DNA of 64,000 bases from Todiramphus chloris collaris (GCA_025345505.1 JANVCC010000270.1:5975513-6039512), one strand, 5' to 3'. Counted from the first letter of the stretch, positions 1 to 12,783 are shown. Numbers and translations are program-made. Notes: generated by a model from the letters alone, not told the origin.

Positions 1-1229
1 AATAACTCCTTTTTGGAGCCGTGTCGGTGCAGTACTGTGCACCAGCATAGTCAAGTTGTCTTCTATTGCTACTCGGATACCAAAGCAAAAGCAAAGTGTT
101 TCATCAGGAGGCTTCAATCAATCGTTGGCGTTGCTGAACTGGCTTTTACTACCCTGGTGAAGGTGATGAGAGAATTCTTTTGAAGTGTTAGTAGGAAAGA
201 GATTTTTAGAAGACATATCTTGCAGATCTGTGGCAGATAGCTGCCTGCATAACGGAGCTGCTAACGATGGTAAAATTCCAAGCCCTTTTGATGAACAGAT
301 AATCTATTGCTCTCAGTTTGTTTGCTTTAGATTTCGAGTCTGATGAGGCTGCTGTGGGAGGCAGACACCCTGTCACTCCCGTGGAATGTTTTGTCTCTCT
401 ATTTTCATTCAAACCTTAGCACAAGTACATAAGTCATCTTGGCAGTGGGGGCATTGGTTCACTGAACAGTCAGATGAATCTTCAAAGCTGAAACTGGAAC
501 ACAAAGGGCAGAAACTAGAGAGGATGTGCATCAGTCTTCCAGCTTGTCATGAAAGGGTGCTGCTGGCAGCTTTATTGCTCGGTATAGAAATGTTCCTCCT
601 GTCTGCTGGTCCAACTCTGTGTAGGAGAAATTAATTGGTGAATGTCAAAGAAATCCTAACCATGCCATCCTGCTTAGGGGTCTTTGGGAAGGGGGATGCT
701 ATGGAAGTGACCAGTAGGTCTACCTCATCTGGCTTGCTGCTTTTCAGTGGTTGCAAAGAAGACAGGCTGCAGGCAGACTGATGGGCTTGGCATGGCCTAG
801 TCCATAGGTAATGTCCTTCTTGGGGAACTGTTTGTGGGATAGTGATGTGTGATATATTATGGTGACAGGATTTTATAAACAGCTATTCACTAAATGTGTG
901 AACGTCGGAGAACCTGGAACAGCTGTTGCTGTCTTAATTCAATCTAGCTCATTCCAGTTGTTTTGAGCATGGTCAAGTGGACTGACCCACTGTAATACAT
1001 TTAAATCTCAGCATTTTAAATTTTTTTTCCTTTAAGTATAGAATAAGATTGCATTATGGGGTGTTAGTACAGAGGCATCATTTTCTGTCCATGCAGACAA
1101 ACCTCACATTAGCATATTTACTCCCCAGTAATGATGTAATTGTGATTTTGATGTCTGTCGTGTTTCAGAATTGTGTGGAGCATTCTCATTAAAAATTCCT
1201 CCTAATGCTGCTGCTTTTCCTTTCACCAG
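1..1229 (+). other. DCDC2: Intron upstream of the glutamate-rich exon (probable DCDC2 intron)
   Basis: No coding exon is supported here. The stretch ends in a pyrimidine-rich run (tgctgcttttcctttcaccag) that serves as splice acceptor for the exon at 1230. The short open frames within it have no recognisable content. Assignment to the DCDC2 intron depends on the identity of the next two exons. Confidence 0.5.
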
Positions 1230-1577
1230 AGGCCAGCAGAAACTGTGGATGAAGAAGAAAATGCAGAAGAAGAAAATGACAGGGGAGAGGAGGCATATAA
1301 AGGAGAGGAAGAATATCCAGAAGGGAATGGAGAGGAAGGTGGGGAAACTGTTAAAGAAAGAAGTGAAGTGGAAGAAAACAAGAAGAAATTAAATGAGAAT
1401 TATGTAGATGAAACAGAAGAAACAGAGAATATTGACCAAGCAGAGGAAGAGAAAATTCTGCAGTTAAATGGCAAGAAAAATGAAGAAAATGGTGAGGGAA
1501 TGGAGCTCTTGAACTATCAAGGTGATCTTCAGCCTGAAGAAGAAATAAATGAAGAGGATTCTGACAGTCAGAACCAG
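1230..1577 (+). CDS. DCDC2: Penultimate coding exon, glutamate-rich tail, probable DCDC2
   Basis: The exon is 348 bases, phase 0 at both ends, encoding 116 residues that start RPAETVDEEEN and end DSDSQNQ. It is bounded by an acceptor ending in accag and a consensus donor cag|gtgagt. Most residues are E, N, K, D or G, with no hydrophobic core, so it is a disordered acidic tail. DCDC2 is a doublecortin-domain, microtubule-binding, cilium-associated protein whose two DCX domains are N-terminal and whose C-terminal part is low in complexity. No DCX domain is visible in the window, as expected if only the 3' end is present. Identity rests mainly on position: same-direction exons ending tail-to-tail with NRSN1, the vertebrate arrangement. 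The reading frame joins the exon at 2760 without a break. Another gene with an acidic tail cannot be excluded from sequence alone. Confidence 0.65.
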
Positions 1578-2759
1578 GTGAGTGTTTATTGTTTCAGTTT
1601 GTTGTTCTGAAATTATTGTTCCTCATTCATCTCAGCCTTAGGGTTCTCAGCTGATCTCTAAGTAGCTCACTCCTGATAAGGTCCCGAGAGCATTTATGAG
1701 AACTTCATTTTGTGGAAAAGCTGTTTTCCATCTGCATATATCTGTTACAGCAGTAATTACATTATATACCCTCCAACTGAGACAGCAGCTGTTTCTCACT
1801 GTTTGATGAATCTGCATCTCCCACTTTACTGAGTGTACTGTATTTTGGGAAGGAAAAAAAAGTAAAAAAACCCAAAACCAAACCTGTTAATTTCCAGAAA
1901 AGCACAACCATTATACATTTCCACAGTACATGGTCCTTTAGGACAGAGCAGAAAGAGTGTTGATAAGAGCCTCATTATTTTGATGAGTTGACTTTCATAG
2001 AAATGGCTCTTGTCATTGCTTTGGGGAAGTTTTATCTCCTTTTCCTAGAAATCAGAAAAGACTATGAACAAGATTCTCTAAGCAAGGGGCTTTAGTTGGT
2101 TTAAAGTTGATTAGGAGGCATGGTAACATCCCATTGGCTTAGATGGAGGCCATCCCAGGAAGATAATGTGGACTACCCTGACTGTCAGATGAACAGACCA
2201 GGAAACACAACGTAGGAAATGAACTGGTTTAGGGAGAATCCAGATATGGGAAGAGTGGGATTCTTGAGCATCAGAAACAGCTTGCTTCATATTCCTCTTC
2301 TGCTGCTGCTTCTGACACTGGGAATGGTTCCTTGCACCTTGCAACTGGACTTTCTTCTGTTTCTGTATGACACGCAAGAACATTTTTCACTTGAGAGCTG
2401 AGTAACGTGACATTTCCTTGTGCCCCGAGTTGATTCTATGCTTTATCTATTGACTGATTTTAGAAAAGCTGAAGTTATTTATGGAAGTGAAGAAAGTGAG
2501 CAAGTGCTCACTTTAAATGGACATGTGGGTAAGTGGATGGTTGATAAAGGAACTGGAGGAGAACCTCTAATTTAAATGTGTTCTCCTTTGGAAGGTATAT
2601 AAGGTAAATAAAAATGTTAATGTGGTCACTGGCAGAAAAGATTTTTTCATGTTAAGAATCCCTTGTGGAAATTTTAGTATGAAGTGCTAACACTATATTG
2701 GAACGACGTGAAATCTTTGTTATCTGCTGAAGTTAACAGTACCTCTCCTTTTTCTCTAG
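1578..2759 (+). other. DCDC2: Last intron of the probable DCDC2 gene
   Basis: This phase-0 GT-AG intron runs from gtgagt at 1578 to tttttctctag at 2759. No further exon or recognisable repeat is seen in it. Confidence 0.6.
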
Positions 2760-2867
2760 GTTGATTCCCATCTTGAAAAAGCTTCCACAAATCCAAGGGT
2801 GACAATCACCAGCCCACAGGAAAGTGAAAAAAATGACCAGAGTAATGACTATGCTGCAGTTGCATAG
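2760..2867 (+). CDS. DCDC2: Last coding exon with stop codon, probable DCDC2 C-terminus
   Basis: The acceptor ctctag at 2754-2759 is followed by 35 in-frame codons and TAG at 2865-2867. The peptide starts VDSHLEKAS, includes the Ser/Thr-rich stretch VTITSPQESEKND, and ends SNDYAAVA. It continues the polar, disordered character of the preceding exon. The frame is right only if both introns are spliced at the consensus sites given, and the fit of phase 0 to phase 0 supports that these exons belong together. DCDC2 identity is inferred from synteny with NRSN1 rather than from a recalled alignment. Confidence 0.62.
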   Translation, partial: VDSHLEKASTNPRVTITSPQESEKNDQSNDYAAVA

Positions 2868-3160
2868 ATAGAAAAAAAAAAATGTAATGAGCAGAAAATG
2901 AAAGATCATGATACTTTAAATATAAAACATGTTATTTTTTGGGATTGGTAACTTATAAAGGAAAGAAAAATGGGTTGAGTGCCACGTATTGAGTCTCATG
3001 ATGGTAATGCCATATGGACTGGTCAGAAAACAAATATTATTAGCTACTAGAAGAACATGGAATTATTTTTACAAGGTGGGATCTTCTCGTAGAATTTGAG
3101 GAGGGAAATACAAGAATACTGTGTAGTAGTATTAGAAATAAATGAACTATTCTGTGGTAG
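2868..3160 (+). other. DCDC2: 3' untranslated region with candidate poly(A) signal
   Basis: AT-rich sequence follows the stop codon. A canonical AATAAA occurs at 3137-3142 and a GT-rich run (ctgtggtaggtggttag) follows at about 3151-3167, the usual order for a cleavage site near 3155. More distal sites are possible, for example AATAAA near 5940. This is inferred from motif order only. Confidence 0.4.
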
Positions 3161-6100
3161 GTGGTTAGCAGTAATAGAATGACTACAAAAATGACACTGG
3201 TCCAGAAAAAGGGGAAAACAAAAACCCCAACCACCCAAATTCACCGTCAGAACTTCTTTGCAGATTTGTTCAGAAAAGAGAAACAATTTTTGCCTTTTAA
3301 TGATAACATATATTGTTGTTTCCTTTAAAATTCCCCATGTTATATATGATTTTCAGGCATAATCTTTCGATATGATTAGAATACATTCTTCACTTAATGG
3401 ACTTAAGCCCATGAAAAAGGGTGTACTATAAAGAAGTGTCAGTCCTAATGCTCCTACAGAGTGGATTTTTCAATATATTACTTCGAATAATTTGTTTTTC
3501 CATTCATAGCTAGAACTTACATAGCCCTATGGATGTATGTAGGTAGCCTATAATACCCCAGCTTGTTCCCATTCCCAGCAAGAAATGTTGTTGGTTGTCC
3601 TGCACTGATTCACTAAATGGTGAATTGCTATCATAGTGGGGAAAAAAAAAGTAAGAGTATGTAGCAGTTTTAGTTTCCAAAGTTGAACTTGGATGAATTT
3701 GTACTTCAGTCTACGTGAAATCTAATTTATTCATGAAAGCAAAATGAATAGGCCCCAAATTCAGACTGAAATTGCCATTTTTTTCTGTAAAAATTGGCAA
3801 CAATTGCTGCATTTATGGATCCTTTACATAGCCTTAATGGTTGGAAGTGTGTCATCACCTTTTTGAGCAAGTTGGCTCCTGATAGACTGTGGCTTAATTT
3901 TCATTAGTAAATAAGGCATCGATCTACATTATTACTTCTCTTAATGACACCAATTCCATTGCTCTTACTGGTTCTCTGTTAGTAATGGAAGAGATTTGTA
4001 GTTCATAGAAATACAGCCCTGAGCACGATTTCATTAATTATACAAAAGAAATAGTGGGTTTCCTTTTCATTAATGCTGGTGAATTATTACTATGAGAAAC
4101 CCAATGTCATTCTTGTTGATTGTGTGCCATTAAGACAAAAATTACATTTATGAACAAATTGAACTTAAAGCACCGTGTGAGGAATGTGAAGAACCACTTG
4201 TCATGGCTAAAACTCACACAAAACATCTCCACTTTTTCTACTATTAAATATGTTTTTCCAATGGAGTAGAAAATATGTAGAGCTCCTCCAGCGTGTTTCT
4301 GAGTGTTGGCAATGTTAGGATAAAACCCATAATGTTGACAATCACGTGAACAGGGTTAGAACAGTTTGTCCTGTGGCATCTCTGAATGGTCTACGATTTG
4401 TGTGTCCTTTGTTGAACTGTCTTGACAAAGATCTGAGGGAATATTACATTTTTGTTCAGTTCAAAACAAGCTCCTGATGTAGCCAGGCTCTTAAGTATGT
4501 ATGCTTCTTTTTTCTGGTACAGCACTTAAGACTATGCTCAAATATCTTTGATTTCACTGGGATTTAAGAAAACATTTAAAGTTAAGTAGTTAAGCAGAAG
4601 TAAAAAACAACCACCACCCCCCAAAAACCAAACCAAATAACCAACCACAGCAGAATGACTTAACATAACCACCTGACAGTGAGGAAAAATGACACACACA
4701 CAATCTTTTAGGTATCTTTATAGTTAATCCTGCACTAATAATATCTGCAGTAGCATTAAAAACTCACAGAGAAGACTTAACCAGTCAGAGAAGGCAGCTC
4801 TGTCTCCTCGGGTTGCTTAGGAGAACTTGCCTGCTGAACCTTTTGGGCAAAGCTGACCAAGGAGTATGGCTGATGCTGTGTCTTCACCCACTTAGAGCTG
4901 AACAGCAGCTCATGTGCTTACCAGTAAGTAGGGGCTTAAATGTGTTGCTGGTTCAAGACAAGTGACATTAACCTGGTATTGGCGTCACTGTGAACGGGCT
5001 CTTCACTGGAAGCTGACGGTGTATCAAATACAGGACTCTACTTGCTGTCATCTTATTGCAGATTAAGGCTTGAACAACCTCTGAGATGTTCTTCATCCTC
5101 AGAAGTCTGAAGTTAAATCAACACCCAGAAATACCTGGTGGAGATAATTCATTTGTAGAACATTCGCCTCAAAATGTTGTTATTTAGAAGAAACTGAGGG
5201 ATTTGTGTGGTGATGCTTTTCTTCCTTTCTTTGATTTCTATTTATGGCTTCTGTCTGCCAACAGTTTAGGTCATTTCTTTCCTTTTCCCCAAATGTTTGA
5301 TGTTAAAAAGACTGAAATCAATATGAGTCATTTAAAAGCTTAAACTAAATTCTAGGGAAGTGTAATATGATAGTTTTCTTTCATGGGAACATAAAATCCC
5401 TTTAAGTGTTATGCAGCCTTTAAAATGTTTCCCCCTCTGTTTTCTTTTAAGAAAGACAGGTTATATTCCTTCAGAATAGCAAATCAGACTTCTTGGCAAT
5501 AGGGATATAACCATTTTATCATTCACCTGACAACACCAACAGAATGAATTTTCTATCGGGTTCTATATAGAGAAGCAGGAAGCATACAGGTGCTCTTGCT
5601 AATAGTTTTTCTCTCTGGATTCGCTGTGTGTGATGGCTTAACTCAGTTTTACCTGAGGAATACAACATTCTATTAAGCTTATGTAATGTTATTTTATTAA
5701 GTTCATATACAACCGGGTTTTTTTAAGGCTTGTTTGCTTGTTTGGGGTTTTTTTTTGCTATTAAAGAGAACTAACATACAGATATTCTTGTGTTTTGTCT
5801 CGTACCAAGGCCAGTTTGATGTTAAGTCTATCTTATAAACCTGGTGATTTTGCAGCTGAAAGGATTCTCCCATAGCTAGAACTGAAAAGAAAACTTTAAA
5901 AAACCCCACAGATTTGGTAGTTTTCATATTGCAACTGTGAAATAAAATAGGCTGACAGTTTGGCTGTTACACAGTTATAAAACTGAGTTCTAAATCGACG
6001 AATAACAGCCCAGTTAAACTGGCCACTGGTCTTTAATGTCATCGTTCAGGTTAGGACTGGGTTATCAGTATATATGTACAGCTCAGCTGATAAATAACAT

Positions 6101-6964
6101 CAGTATTATCTGTTCACTGGCAACACTTGAGAAAACTAACAAAACTTTCAGATGTCTCCCTGCTAGAATCCCTAATTTCTGTCAGGCGTTAAAGTACGTG
6201 CTTAATCCCAGAGGACTGCAGTTTTCATTGCATTCTGATTCTTAGCTGCTTTGACATACCAGAGCCAAAATAAGAGCTCATTTCTGTAGTGGAATGGGTG
6301 AAAATAAGGCAAATAGAATCCCTGTTCAGTCTTGGCTAAAATAAAGCCAAATAAACCTGCATGCAGAAGGAAAAAAATATTAAGTGTAAGTGGCCTGATT
6401 ACTTGAAAATATGGGGAAAGGATTTTTGCTTGGGTATTTTGATTGATTATCCCAGAGGTACATTAAAATAACTACTAGATAATAAATGTGAGTAGAAAAT
6501 GAAGTATCTCGAGGAAGTGTGTGTTTATGAAGTAGCAGCAATCCAGATGATTTAATGGGATGCAGCTCAAGGGTGTGTTGTTTTGGGTGGCTGAGAGACT
6601 TCAGTCTAAGTTTTAATCGAGTGCTTTATGGCACTGGGCAGTGAAGCTGTCTGCTCCCCTGACATCGTTGTGCCTGTGCGTATTTGTGTGCATTAATTTA
6701 TAGGTGTCTGTGTGAACACTGAATTCATTTTCACATATACTGTGCACGTAATGGGAATATATAAAATAGTCTTGTTACGTAGTGACGGGCAAATATTTTA
6801 TTGGTTGTAGCTGAAATTTGCTGTAATTATACAAGAAAATATAGCTAACTCTAGTAATAACTAACCTCATGAACAGGGTGATGTATCCTTTAAAATTAGG
6901 TGTATACTTCAGTGCTTTGCTGAGCCAAGCTCAGAATGCTTGAAGCTCTGAAGTGGAAATAGCA
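3161..6964. other. Intergenic stretch between converging genes
   Basis: No gene or clear mobile element is seen. The sequence is AT-rich. Around 3790-4240 it contains many TAAT/ATTA-type words in otherwise complex sequence, which could be a conserved non-coding element or a long 3' UTR of the upstream gene. A short A/C tract lies at 4603-4645 and a G4T9 tract at 5743-5757. Confidence 0.5.
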
Positions 6965-7690
6965 GGTCAAGGTTTAGGGTCAGGGCTGTCTACGAGATCT
7001 AAGAGAGGCTCTCTGATTAAACTTTTTCCCTTCCCAAAGGGGAAGAGAAAGGGAATATGAGAGAGAGACTGAGCAATTAGAAAACTAAAATAGCTTTAAT
7101 GAAAGTAATAATAATAAAATATATACAAATATATACAAACCCAATATTGACCCCAGCCCCCCAATGACAATTATGTCACCATCACCACTGATGCTCTGGA
7201 GCAGGCACTGGGATAGTCCCAGACTGGACTTGGCAGCAGATGGGAACTGCGTTCAGGAGTTGGATTCTGGAACTGGATTCAGGAACACATGGATCAGAAT
7301 AGAAGGTGGAACAGAGTCCTCCTCAGATGCTGGCCACAGAAGAAGAGAACTTGACCCTCCTGCCCCCTCAGCTTTATCCCGACCATGGGGTCCATGGTCT
7401 GGGCTCCCTCACGGGTCAGTCTGGGGTCCCCTGTCCTGGCCGCTCCTCTCTTCAGGTGCCACCTTTCCCTTTCTGCACCCCCAGCGTGGGGCACAAGCCC
7501 CACCAGTGGCCTCGGGCTGCCCCCCAGCCCTTGGTACTGACTCTGCCCATGGGGTGTTATCCCTGCTGGGAGCAGCCACTGCCTGTGCCAACAGCTGCTG
7601 CCTGCAGCCAGGGCAGGGGGAGAAGAGACTGAGCTGGGAAGGGAAATCTCTGTCCTGAAAATAGACTTGGAACCTGAGGAAGAAAACATC
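6965..7690 (-). mobile_element. Degraded solo LTR, family A
   Basis: It is homologous over most of its length to the better preserved LTR at 45,883-46,599. Shared blocks include the inverted repeat cttcccaaaggggaag (7030-7045 region), the (aat)n-rich stretch followed by atacaaatatatacaaa, the segment ggagttggattctgg, and the segment before gagactgagctg. The expected terminal TGTC is mutated and the outer end near 7690 has diverged, so the right boundary is approximate and no target duplication is seen. The long open frames here, such as 7164-7658 (+) and 7294-7689 (-), are GC-rich LTR sequence, not genes. Confidence 0.75.
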
Positions 7691-8459
7691 AGGGCTTGAG
7701 ATTCCTAAAGGAGGCAGGGAGAGAAAGAGCAGCAGGTGCTGATGTTGTGAGGCGAACAGATGCAGGGAAATAATGACATTGCAGAAAGGTCCTTCTCCTG
7801 CTGGCCAAGGTACCCTCTTGGCCTCAGCCTGGGGGCTGCCTTTAGTCGGGCAGCAGCTGGAAGCTGTGGGTCTTGAGGCTGAACTTGCTGGAGCAGCACG
7901 TTGGGTATGTTGTTAAATGCACTGCCTTGTTAGCAGTGCTTAAAATGATCTCCCATCTGTATTTGCAAAAGCCCATGAATGGTAAATGATGGGAAAGATG
8001 GGCCTTCAAAAAGCAGCTGCAGAAAATTAGACCAAAAAACCCCAAAACAGTAAAAGAAGTTACTCGATGCTGTCTCTTCTGTCTGCAGGGCTGTTAGAAA
8101 TATTTGCCTGACCTGCTGCTCATGTGCAGAGATTATTTTCATTCCGGTCCCTCCGTATATTACCTGACAGCAAAACTGAGCTTTGCCCTGATTGATGTAC
8201 ATCGGGTGAACTGATGCAGGAAAGGCGTCGCGTGGGCTGCCAGGCGCTCAGATAAGAGCTGAAGGCAAACCAGGGTGCAGATGGATTGTTTACCCAGAAA
8301 CCAGAGGGCACCAGAAGGAGCTGGCACGGTCTCTAAACGTTGCAAACAGGAGGAGAGTGTGTGGGTCTCCCCACTTGCAATGATGCTTCTCAGGGACAAT
8401 CTGTGCCGCGGGGATGACGGGGCAAAACTCCAACATCGTCTCTCAGTGGTGAGTGGGTA
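7691..8459. other. Intergenic, nothing recognised
   Basis: Complex sequence with overlapping short open frames but no family motif, splice structure or repeat that I recognise. An A6C4A4 tract lies at 8034-8047. Confidence 0.4.
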
Positions 8460-8715
8460 GAATCATCAGGGTTAGAAATGACCTTCAAGATCATCAGGTC
8501 CAACTGTCTACTAAATCTTCTCAGGACCACTAAACCATGTCCTAAAGTGCTATGCCTAGATGTTTTTTGAACCCCTCCAGGGATGATGACTCTACCCCCT
8601 CCCTGAGCAGCCTGTTCCAAGGCCTCACCACTCAGTAAAACAAAAAAAATTCCTAATATCCAACCTAAACTTCCCCTGGTGCAACTTAAGCCAGGGTATT
8701 AACCCCCAGTGACTG
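8460..8715 (-). mobile_element. Old CR1 LINE fragment
   Basis: Read on the minus strand it has the CR1 3' end layout. The conserved core is recognisable as agaatcatcagggttagaaa, then a gaccttcaagatcatcaggtcc block and an acccctccagggatgatgactc block typical of avian CR1 tails. Many substitutions and short deletions suggest an old copy. Only the terminal ~250 bases survive. Confidence 0.8.
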
Positions 8716-11640
8716 GTGCAGGGGAATGCTCTGTAGAGATGCTGCTTCTCTCGGCTGTGGAAGGGGTAGGATGAGGAGGGAGTGAGGCTGTGCCTCCCAA
8801 GCCTGCCCAGGGAGCACGGTGTTGTCTCTCTACCCCTCACATGCAGCGAGCTGAGAGGGCAGCCTGCTGTGTAATGACAGGATGACCGACCAGTGCTGAA
8901 TGAGCCAAAGCACTCATTCCTTTATTTTCCCCAAATTGCTGTTCTGCTATTAGCCCTCTGATAGAAAGCTGGTGGCAAAGTGCATCCAACCACGGTTCTT
9001 GCAGTCCTTTTTTTCTCTTTTTTTTTTTTTCCTTTTTTTTTTGCTGTCTCCTTTGGATTTCACATCATCGGAGGCTGAACAGCCTCCCTGGTGTGCAGGT
9101 TCTCCTGCTGCTCTTCCCCTGCCAAGCCTCTCTCTGCCTCTGCTGGCTGCTGCTGGTCAGGATGCTGCAGCCTCCCCACTCTGTTTGCTTGTGCATGATT
9201 AAGAATCTCGTAGTTGGGAATAGCAGGCTGGGGCTGTAGAAGAAACTGGGAATTAAATCTGCTTACAGGCAGCACTGGAGGAGGGGACATTTCTACATCT
9301 CTGCCTTTGGCTGGGATTCACTGGGTGCTGGGAACAAATGGAAAATGAAGGGGTCAAGACAGCGTGGAGGAGGGGGGACAGAAGGCACGATAAAGAGAAG
9401 CCTTTTCTGCACAGTGTGTTAGGGGAAGCAGACCTAGCCCTCAGGAGAGCAGCTATTAACTGAAATGAAGTCAGAGATTACCAGTCTGACTGAAAAATGT
9501 GATTTCTTTCACCACAACTGCAGGTGAAAGAAATCATTAAAATCAATAGAACCCCCACAATGGTGTTGGGCTAAGAGGGGTTGCGTTGTAATTTTAAGCC
9601 AAACAAGGCTAGAAGAGGGGCAAGAAATAAGGTGAGTGTGAAGAAACTGAAAGAAGCCCCTTGAGCCAGGAGGTCAGTGTTGAAAAAGAAGAGCTCAGCT
9701 GCTCAAGCCCTATTTTCTTTACACTGGGGTGTACATTCCTCTGCCCACTGGAAAGGTGATGGCAGCCAGGGCTGGGAGGGAGTCCCAGGCAGTCCTGGAG
9801 AGGAGCGTGGAGTTTGTCAGGGATGGGAAAAGGGAAGAAAATAAGTGGTAGGGAAGCAATATGTGCAGGGACAGATTGCCTTCAGCCTTACTGGAAAGTT
9901 CCCAGGGAGTTTGGCTGCCCCTCAGTGCTCCCCAGTTGGAGGCCACGTCACAGGCATTTGCTGTGAGAACAGCAAAAAGCACATCTCTGGTGCTTTTGCC
10001 GATGCTTTGGTTCCTGCAGCAAAGGATGAAGGTGTTAAAAACATTACAAGGAAATGGATCTTGCAAATGTTTCCAGCGTGTCTCAACCTTTCCAGTACGG
10101 GGCTTCTGAAGAGTAAGAAGAGTCATTTTGTGCAGTATTTCTACAAAAGCCCCATGTGGCACTGACTCTCTGCTGTGAAGGATTGCAGCCTCCGGAGGTC
10201 TCGATGCTGGAAAAGCTCTAAGCAACCTAAACAAGGGTTTAATGAGATGAAATCCGTGTGGCAACATTAACCATGACAGCATCCGTGGCTCTGCTGCTGC
10301 TGCTGCTAAATCCCAGACATGTAAGCTTCACTAAGATCCTTGAGGGTTTTGGTTTGGGTTTTTTTTTTTTCCCCTAGCACCTGGCTACTGCCCTGTGTGA
10401 CTCATCCTGTCAAAGCACGTTCAGTTCCACAGGAGCTGTGCACAATGTGACCCAGTGCCTGCTGCTCGGAGCAGCTCTGCTCATTACCCGTCCTCTGGAC
10501 AGAAGCAACACTCACACGTGTCTGTCTCCGTGTGGGGTGTGATTTAAGAAGAACTGTGTACCTGTGTAACTGCTTGGGGTAAACAAGCTCAGCCTGCTCT
10601 TTCTTTTCCAGCTGGATTTTCAAACTTCCAGTAGCATCAACAAAAGGTAGGTGGAGAGAGCACAGGAGAGAACAGCTACAGGAACCCTCGCTTTCATCTC
10701 CTTTGGTGAACTTCACTGCGAAGCTTAAAATGCCACATTTTCCTCCATGCACAATTTTTTAATTAAAACCTCTCCACTGTAAAGGTCAGGACAGCTTGAC
10801 TCTGCTGCCCACACACCGGCAGCGGCGACAGCCAGGGGAAAGTAAACAAAATCCCTCCCAACCTGAGAAGAAAATGCTGAGGACCCTCTGCTGGGAATAA
10901 CTAATGAGCAGCAGCAGTGCCAGCCTGTCCCCATGTCCCAGTCTCACCCCGAGCCCTGTGAGTAACCACCACCCATCACCCCTGTTCTCGATGCCTTTAT
11001 TTATGAATAATACCCAGCTCCTCACCTTGCTGGTCTTCTCTTCTCCTCTTCAGCACTGTTCCATCCACTGCTCTCACGAGATTAAATTTTAATTCTAAGC
11101 TTTGCGTGCAAAGTGCTTTTTGCACTTCTAATATACGGGTGCCAGTGAACTGTCAGATGCATCAAACCCAACTTTTGTTTAGTTCTCTGTAACCGTGCAC
11201 GTGTCACAGGCTCTTGCTTGCCCATCTTTGCAGTGCTAACGTTTGGACGCTGCGTTGCGTTGCTAAGTTAGGCACTTTGCAGAAGAAAATTAGACTTGGT
11301 GATGCTGCTGTCAACCACAGTAATCATTGCAGATTCAGCTGAAACTTCCAAACGGGAATGTTCTGCTTTATTTCAGTTGTGGAACCAAGTCACAGACCAC
11401 AAAAGGACTTATCAGGAAGGGAAAGGGCATGGCTGTTACCACGTACCTGTCGTTAGTGTGCTGGAATCTTTTTGCATCAGCACCAAAGTGACTTCCTCAC
11501 CTATGAAAGCTGATAACACAGGCTGCACTGAGAGACCAGTGAGTTTCAACTGCTAATTTCTCCTTTCAAACTGAAACATGAAATTTATAGAGAAACCTGT
11601 TTGACAAGAAGGAGACTTCTCATGAAATCCATGGGTGGCT
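8716..11640. other. Intergenic between the LTR/CR1 and the NRSN1 3' end
   Basis: No gene supported. It contains an interrupted poly-T tract (9009-9046), a five-unit CTG run near 10,291-10,306 and a G3T4/G3T12/C4 tract at 10,344-10,374. The 187-codon minus-strand frame at 9719-10,282 has no recognisable domain and no splice or codon support, and I treat it as chance. Confidence 0.4.
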
Positions 11641-12783
11641 CAGGCCTAGAATTTTATTCAATCCATTCAAAAAATAGACAGAACTATCAGGTGGCACATA
11701 TTTGTCAGAGTACAAATGTCACATCTTTCTTTATACAGTTTAATTTAAATCCATAGATTAAGCCAGTGAAATAATTGCCCTGGGTGGGAAAATAATTAAG
11801 GGTCTTCCATGAAAGGACAAGTCTTCAGGTAAGCATTTACACACAGGTATCTGGTTAAGCAGAACTTTTTTTTTTTTCTATCCTCTATAAAAATATAAAC
11901 AGCACTTCAAAATGTCTTTAGGTAAGCATGTTATGTATCTAACGTGGTATTAATGGACAGCACATGGGGCCTGGGCACCTCAAACCACATTTGGGAATCT
12001 ATACCCAGCCCAAACTAAACCCTTTTGTTTGAGCTTCAAACGTAATACAATATAATGAAAGAACCAGTGCCAAACCAAAGATACAGAAGCGTGACGTTCC
12101 TCCTCCCCTGGGAATTCCTCATCTTTATTTTGGGTTGTGTGTCAATATGGCAGCAACTAAGACAAAAGTGGCAGCTTTGCACAAGTTAATTGTAATCTGG
12201 GATCAAGTATAACTTGCCTTTCCCAGCAAGTAAGAGGAAATTAAGGGCACTCACTGCCATGTGTGTTTGACCTGTGCAGTGTTACTTTGATCCAGACTGT
12301 ACAGGAGGACAAGTGCAAATTACAAGGGCAGAATCTTGGCTTCCCAGACAGCAGAACCAGGCGGTAAAACTAAGACTAACAAGTACTTTTTTAAGGCAAG
12401 AAGAAAATGAAACAAAAAAGCCAACTCATCTAGATTTTAAACAGTGGGATGTAGGGTGTTCCTGGTAGAGCTGTCAGGAAAGCACCCTTACGCTCTCCAG
12501 GGATGCCCTCTGATAAGCTAAACACCTAGTTGTCATTGCAAGGACTTACTGGTTCAACACAGACTAAAATGTTCAAATACACTGAATATATTATTGGTCA
12601 CGGGTCTAATCACATCATTTCCCTTTTCCCAATCCTAAATTTGTATGGGAACACCTTCCCCATCAGCTGTGTGGTTGTAGAGCAGAGCGCTAGAGGCTGT
12701 AATCGCTTAGCGCGTATGCCAACCACAGCTGATCATTTCCAGATAGTCTCCTGCAAGTGAGAAACAAAAACCTAAGACAAGGG
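11641..12783 (-). other. NRSN1: Probable NRSN1 3' untranslated region
   Basis: This is the sequence downstream of the NRSN1 stop codon on the minus strand. Minus-strand AATAAA signals are present as tttatt at 12,124-12,129, and a related tttatt lies near 11,653. Either could end the transcript. The exact end cannot be told from the sequence. Confidence 0.4.

Noticed and set aside
1171..1392. Lysine-rich frame overlapping the glutamate-rich exon
   Set aside because: It is the out-of-frame shadow of the exon at 1230-1577, which alone has matching splice phases and continues into the next exon.
7164..7689. Open frames of 164 and 131 codons
   Set aside because: They fall in a degraded LTR and match the homologous LTR at 46 kb, which has different frame breaks.
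9719..10282. 187-codon minus-strand frame
   Set aside because: No domain, no splice-site context and no low-complexity or repeat identity supports it. Length alone is compatible with chance in a 64-kb six-frame search.
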